The notes beneath the pieces are model-generated. The model was not told the DNA's origin. It searched no databases and worked only from the letters and a program-made list of their open reading frames with translations. A stretch of 64,000 nt of DNA from the NCBI GenBank assembly GCA_029204225.1, contig MU832062.1, positions 1-64,000 of the forward strand, in the 5' to 3' direction. A program made the translations under genes and the position numbers. This DNA is from Diphasiastrum complanatum. Its lineage: Eukaryota > Streptophyta > Lycopodiopsida > Lycopodiales > Lycopodiaceae. Below, in pieces: positions 61,534 to 64,000 of this stretch (its first letter is position 1; each line of letters starts with the position of its first letter).

Positions 61534-62460
61534 TCATGGTCTCAAGTTGTTGTAACAAAAACTAAGTGAAAACATCGGATGAGTTTCCATCACCTTGGGC
61601 TCTGTGGCTTTGGTCAATAGTAATGGTCCTTGAACGTTGGAGTTGATACTCCTCATTTGAGCCTTCATCTTCTTCTCAGATGGCATCATCCATGGCATCA
61701 CATAAGGTAGCATAGATTTTTGGTAGTCTAAGTTCACGCCTAATGGATTTTGGAAGGCCATCCATGAACCATATTAGCACGGCTTGATTAGGTGCTAGAT
61801 GAGCACGACATTCAGTTTTAAGGCATTTGAGGCGTTCAATGTAATCTCGTACCCTCTCATCCTTCCTCATTTTTATCTTACTAAGCAGTGAGAATGGACT
61901 CTCCAGGAATTTGATTTTTTAAATCATTTGATGAATGAATCATTGAGGGATTCCCACTCATTTTGTTCATGTCACTCAAGATTGAAATACCATTCTCGAA
62001 TTGCATCAATGAGAGTCATGCTAAAGAGCTTGAGTTTCTCTTCCGAGGTTGTCTCTCCATAGACTTCACATGCTTCCTCATAAACTTGAAGATAATGTGC
62101 GGGGTCGTTGGTACCATCATACTGTGGTAGATCAAGTCCAGGGCTCGTCGATTATGCCAGGATGGCTTCTAGCATTGGTACAACATAGGCGAAAGGATTG
62201 GGCATCCTTTGAGCTCTTGGGGCCTCAATTAGTACTGCATTCTCTTGTGGTAGATTAGGATTATTGGCAGCCATGCTAAATTGTTCTTGGAGGTTCCAAG
62301 GTGGAAGATGGCTAGTTTAAGGTCCCTGACCTCCAAGTGAACTCTCCTATTCCTTTGAGATCTAGATCTAGTCTTTTGACCTGATCTTAGCTGTATCCAG
62401 ACAAGGTCCCTTTCTAAGTTGTACCTTAGGAAATTTTTTCTATGGGAGAGCAACAAGGCT
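61534..62460 (-). mobile_element. Gag fragment of an LTR element
   Basis: Minus-strand frame with RKDERVRDYIERLKCLKTEC, HLAPNQAVLIWFMDGLPKSI and RRELRLPK...CDAMDDAI near 61870-61680, typical of a retrotransposon gag. It is related to the gag pieces near 29.8 and 44.7 kb through the shared ...RRELK... and DDAIREEDE signature. The rest up to 62460 is decayed. No LTR or pol was recognised. Broken in several places. Confidence 0.6.
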
Positions 62461-62650
62461 ACTTAGATTTGGGAATTCAAGATCTAAGTCCTAGGAAACG
62501 GGGAATGCAAGAACTCAAGAATATGAAAGTGGGGAATGTGGATCTAGGAATCAACTTGGAAAAATGAAAAGGATATGAAGGTTGGGAATGTTGAAAAGGA
62601 GAATTTTAGAAGAGTATCTCAGATCTGGGAACTAGACCTTGGGGACCTGA

Positions 62651-62908
62651 TTATGGGATCCTTGAATAATCAAGTTTGTCTATAATAGTGTTACACCGAA
62701 ACCTTACCATATAGTGTGTTATATGATCTGCTCCCCATGCACTTCGAACTGCATCCACAAATTCATTGGTTGTTTTCCGTATCATTTGTACATCAAGATT
62801 TGAAAATTGATCTTTTCTCAAGTATTTCACCATGTTGTCTAATTTTCCCCAAACTTCTACTTTGAGTGGCCGAGTAAAACCTATTTTTTCAAAATATTGA
62901 GTTGTAGA
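62651..62908 (-). pseudogene. Transposase-like C-terminal fragment, unclassified family
   Basis: Minus-strand frame LKVEVWGKLDNMVKYLRKDQ, DVQMIRKTTNEFVDAVRSAW, GADHITHYMVRF. The (A/S)WG...T.YMH-like ending is one I associate with the C-terminal part of uncharacterised transposase-like proteins that also carry the GDLK...NSK.PC..C block seen at 16971-17273. Family membership is inferred from memory. It is cut off by a Copia family A end at 62909. Confidence 0.35.
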
Positions 62909-64000
62909 TGTGAAAGTACTGTACTTTAGGACCATAAATGGATCTAAAAAAGATCCACAAGAGTGATTGGATGCTTGCTTAACAATCTATCAGAAAACTA
63001 GTCATCAAAAAGTTGATCTAGATTGGCAGTTTGACAAACAAGCTTATCAATAGATGGCAAAGTGTCTAAGATGGCAAAATTTTGAACCAAATTTGCAAAG
63101 TCATCTCCTAGACCATTAAGAACAATTTGTACAAACTCTCCATCTTGAATCTTCTCTCCAATGGAAGCCAACTCCCTATTTAAAGACTTGATTCTTGTAC
63201 ATAATCATGTGCACTCTATTCACTTCTCTTCATGCTTTGCATAATCTGATTCCTAAGCATGAGAACTCTTGAAGTATTACTAGATTCATAGATTGATTTT
63301 AAAGACTCCCAAGCCTCTTTAGCACTAGTACATGCTGATACTTATCTCAATAAAACATTGCTCACATTCATCTTCACACAATGAAGTGCAAGCCTAGATC
63401 TCTTCTTGTATCTAGCTAACTCATGTGCACCTAGAGGTTCATCTTCATCCTCAATCAAGAACTCATAATGGTCTTGGAGCACCAAGAGTGACTCCATCCT
63501 AACCTTCCAAATAGCATAATTTATAGAATTCAATCTCTCACTAGCTTCTAGAAGGTATGCTCAAAACTCACAAAGGTCTCACGTTTCTAGTGTTTCACTC
63601 AAATTTGATTTCTAATCCAACAAATGGAATTATAATCGCAGTTCTATCACTCCCTCACAAAGCTGAAATGAAGATAGGATGAAGTGAAAACTACTTTCAA
63701 ACAACTCTTGCCAAAAAATGGGTTTGATTGTCTCTAGAAACTCACTAAGGTCTCTCTCTTGTAGTGTTTCACTCAAATTAAATTTATAATCCAACAAATG
63801 GACTTATAATCTCAATTCTAGCACTCTCTCACAAATTTGGAATGAAGATAAGATGATGTGAAATCTACTTACAATCAAATCTTGCCAATTTTGGCTATTT
63901 TTGGACAATCACATGACTAAATCTCCCTCACACTTTTTGATGCACTTTTAAGACCTATAAAACAAGTTTAGAGGACCTGATTTCAGCCTAGATTAGTTAG
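62909..64000 (-). mobile_element. Copia family A element, internally deleted, running off the window
   Basis: Minus-strand element whose outer LTR edge is TGTGAAAGTACTGTAC at 62909. About 130 bp of LTR is joined directly to gag (about 63060-63540; NYAIWKVRMESL, LIEDEDEPLGAHEL), followed by the leader up to the window edge. Most of pol and the LTR are missing. The leader holds a tandem duplication of about 176 bp (from about 63562 and about 63738). Broken in several places. Confidence 0.8.

Overview
The window looks like nuclear DNA of a land plant with a large, repeat-rich genome. The evidence is a seven-exon acid invertase gene with the plant 9-bp mini-exon, Copia elements primed from initiator-Met tRNA, CACTA (TNP2-type) and hAT-like DNA transposons, and long AT-rich spacers. 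A decayed gene resembling an N-4/N-6 DNA methylase hints at a non-flowering plant, but I cannot fix the lineage.

Only two genes look whole, and they sit near the ends. An HSP20-like (alpha-crystallin domain) protein is at 1510-2301 (+). A vacuolar-type acid invertase is at 55728-58794 (-), with all seven exons in phase (628 codons). Almost everything between is mobile DNA, mostly old. One Copia element (17740-23609) is young: its 691-bp LTRs differ at about 2 positions and it keeps a 5-bp target duplication (AAGAG). A Copia element of another family (about 25765-38663) carries a third LTR element (26158-33629) inside its 5' LTR. Further LTR pieces lie at 11190-13270, 24885-25191, 39308-41003, 43576-48510 and 61534-64000.

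The main discovery is structural. A CACTA transposase gene and a methylase-like gene are each split into two complementary halves. At 8185/8186 the C-terminal half of the transposase (- strand) abuts the C-terminal half of the methylase (+ strand). At 52201/52202 the N-terminal half of the transposase (+) abuts the N-terminal half of the methylase (-). Turning 8186-52201 around makes both genes contiguous, on one strand and in the same reading phase. The simplest explanation is a single 44.0-kb inversion, or an assembly error of that shape.

Other unusual features are a SET-domain reading frame just upstream of the TNP2 half, an 851-bp hAT-like MITE with perfect 8-bp target duplication inserted in the transposase coding sequence, two fragments of an unclassified transposase-like family, a minisatellite built of palindromes (TCTATGC..GCATAGA), a long CACTTA-type tract with a higher-order duplication, and a hairpin near 54.6 kb.
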